Positions 63,229 to 64,000 of a DNA stretch of 64,000 nucleotides are shown piece by piece (within the stretch, counting starts at the first letter, position 1; every line of letters starts with the position of its first letter). Source of the stretch: Paenibacillus cookii (GTDB lineage Bacteria > Bacillota > Bacilli > Paenibacillales > Paenibacillaceae); the NCBI RefSeq assembly GCF_018333375.1, contig NZ_BORW01000002.1, forward strand, positions 124,001-188,000. Reading direction: 5' to 3'. The position numbers and the translations under genes were made by a program. The notes under the pieces are model-generated. The model was not told where the DNA came from, did no database searches, and saw nothing but the letters and a program-made list of their open reading frames with translations.

Positions 63229-63867
63229 TTACGGCGATGGGGCTAACCGATTGGGTTCGACCGGCTTGCTTAACCAATGCTCGTCGGTTTGCACGTGGTT
63301 TTTGCGGACGAATTTGGCCGCGCTTTGCTGAAAATCCTCGTATCGGAACGCGGACGCCAGCCTTACGACGTACCCTTCCTGCTCTCCGCCGCAGCGGGAC
63401 AGCTTCGTGTAACAAGCTTTAGCCGCTTCTTCGCTCCATATCCCCCTGTACAATACCGGAACGGTCGACAGCCCAAGACGCGCCGCCCAACTTTCCGTTT
63501 CGTCCCAGGAAAGGCATACGTTGCGCTCGTTCCATACCGAAAACAGCATGAAATACGAAGGCAATGATACATATTCAATCGAATGCTTGGCATATACGTT
63601 TTCCCCGCATAACCGGTAGCCCTCCGGTATCAAATACCGGATCCCGCCATGCAGCGTTTTGACAAAGTGCCGGGACGGATGATCCTTGCTGTCAAGGGAT
63701 CTGGCATGGATGTCGTCGGGGTACATCGTCGTGTTTTCCCCATCCATTTTTTCGGTAATGACCACTTCGCGGCCCGCAAAATGATCGGTGGTCCGCAAAA
63801 TTCTGTCGTCGTCGGTATAGCTTCTTGACCATGGCAAATGCATCGTGCGCGGGTATTTTATTTTCAT
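63229..63867 (-). CDS. RNA ligase family protein (Rnl-type nucleotidyltransferase)
   Basis: 212-residue ATP-dependent RNA ligase family protein. The nucleotidyl-accepting Lys lies in motif I, ITEKMDGENTT. Motif III-like YRLCGENVYAKHSIEY, motif IV EGYVVR and motif V AAKFVRKNHV are all present, so the catalytic core looks intact. It is shorter than phage Rnl2 (about 330 residues) and lacks a C-terminal domain. ATG 63867 follows GGGAGG. It follows another gene closely (63930) on the same strand; in other bacteria such ligases cluster with polynucleotide kinases or HD phosphohydrolases for RNA repair. Confidence 0.88.
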   Translation of the reverse strand: MKIKYPRTMHLPWSRSYTDDDRILRTTDHFAGREVVITEKMDGENTTMYPDDIHARSLDSKDHPSRHFVKTLHGGIRYLIPEGYRLCGENVYAKHSIEYVSLPSYFMLFSVWNERNVCLSWDETESWAARLGLSTVPVLYRGIWSEEAAKACYTKLSRCGGEQEGYVVRLASAFRYEDFQQSAAKFVRKNHVQTDEHWLSKPVEPNRLAPSP

Positions 63868-63929
63868 GTCCTTCACCTCCCGTGATGTGATCACGCCAAG
63901 CGGATGCGCTTCAAGATCGCGGCGCACGC

Positions 63930-64000
63930 TTATTTGGCAAACGTGTCGGCTTCGGCGAAAAAATAAAGCTCTGCCAGCAGGTCCTCGCCGAGCAGGTGGT
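63930..64000 (-). CDS. C-terminus of an upstream gene, partial
   Basis: Only 22 codons and a TAA (63932-63930) are visible: HLLGEDLLAELYFFAEADTF, then AK. No function can be read. The gap of 62 bp to the RNA ligase suggests one transcript, so the full gene could be an RNA-repair partner. Confidence 0.5.
   Translation of the reverse strand, partial: HLLGEDLLAELYFFAEADTFAK

Noticed and set aside
63105-63422. Plus-strand 105-codon frame
   Set aside because: Its second half is antisense to the RNA ligase gene; it has no ribosome binding site and an Arg-rich tail.
1-64000. CRISPR arrays, tRNA or rRNA genes, insertion sequences, prophage genes
   Set aside because: I saw no regularly spaced repeats, no transposase or integrase sequence, no cloverleaf-like RNA and no phage structural genes.

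Overview
The window looks like chromosomal DNA of a Paenibacillaceae bacterium (Paenibacillus-like, Bacillota). The evidence is by-eye GC in the mid 50s, strong GGAGG ribosome binding sites, frequent GTG and TTG starts, a Bce-type peptide-antibiotic module, LplABC-type sugar importers with membrane-bound AraC regulators, and YndM/DUF2512, YrkE- and YrkH-like genes. I found no rRNA, tRNA, insertion sequence, prophage or CRISPR array.

Layout. 1-6.6 kb: a truncated sensor kinase, a frameshifted DUF418 membrane protein, and a four-gene Bce-type module (BceR-BceS two-component system, BceA-BceB ABC transporter). 6.7-8.8 kb: a LysR regulator divergent from an EamA exporter. 9-11.9 kb: a GH3/NagZ-like lipoprotein behind a CLC transporter that is preceded by a fluoride riboswitch with its own terminator and promoter. 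12-21.3 kb: a glycan-utilisation locus (GH88, GH29 fucosidase-family enzyme, solute-binding lipoprotein, two permeases, AraC-type membrane regulator). 21.4-24.9 kb: a reactive-sulfur locus (TusA, rhodanese-metallohydrolase fusion broken by a TAA, DsrE-like protein, rhodanese) under two CstR-like operators, next to a mercaptopyruvate sulfurtransferase. 25-29.6 kb: small regulator-enzyme pairs (MerR/SDR, TetR/DUF2269/DoxX, TetR/hydrolase) with readable operators. 29.7-31.1 kb: an AT-rich patch with an orphan lipoprotein and a truncated YdeI remnant. 31.2-34 kb: a two-component system plus a membrane protein. 34-49.7 kb: a ten-gene minus-strand cluster with one ATPase, four permeases, three solute-binding proteins, a NHL-TPR-Yip1 membrane protein and a DUF5696 protein. 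49.7-54.7 kb: MerR/TipAS, Hsp33, MORN, DUF2512 and manganese catalase genes. 54.8-60.5 kb: a run of SUKH/HEAT, ankyrin and SUFU genes that resembles an orphan polymorphic-toxin immunity array. 60.6-64 kb: an MFS transporter, an unknown protein, an RNA ligase and the end of another gene.

The most interesting part is the 34-49.7 kb cluster. Its promoter has three TTAACA-like hexamers at exact 11-bp steps just upstream of a TATAAT, the layout of PhoP-activated promoters in Bacillus. This suggests that a poorly described envelope or glycan import system is induced by phosphate starvation. The fluoride module is the best-supported functional assignment.

Four genes are broken by single-base events (DUF418, rhodanese-metallohydrolase, the signal peptide of the NHL-Yip1 protein, and a small gene in the immunity-like array). 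Two of these lie in five-base homopolymers, so sequence error must be excluded before they are called pseudogenes.
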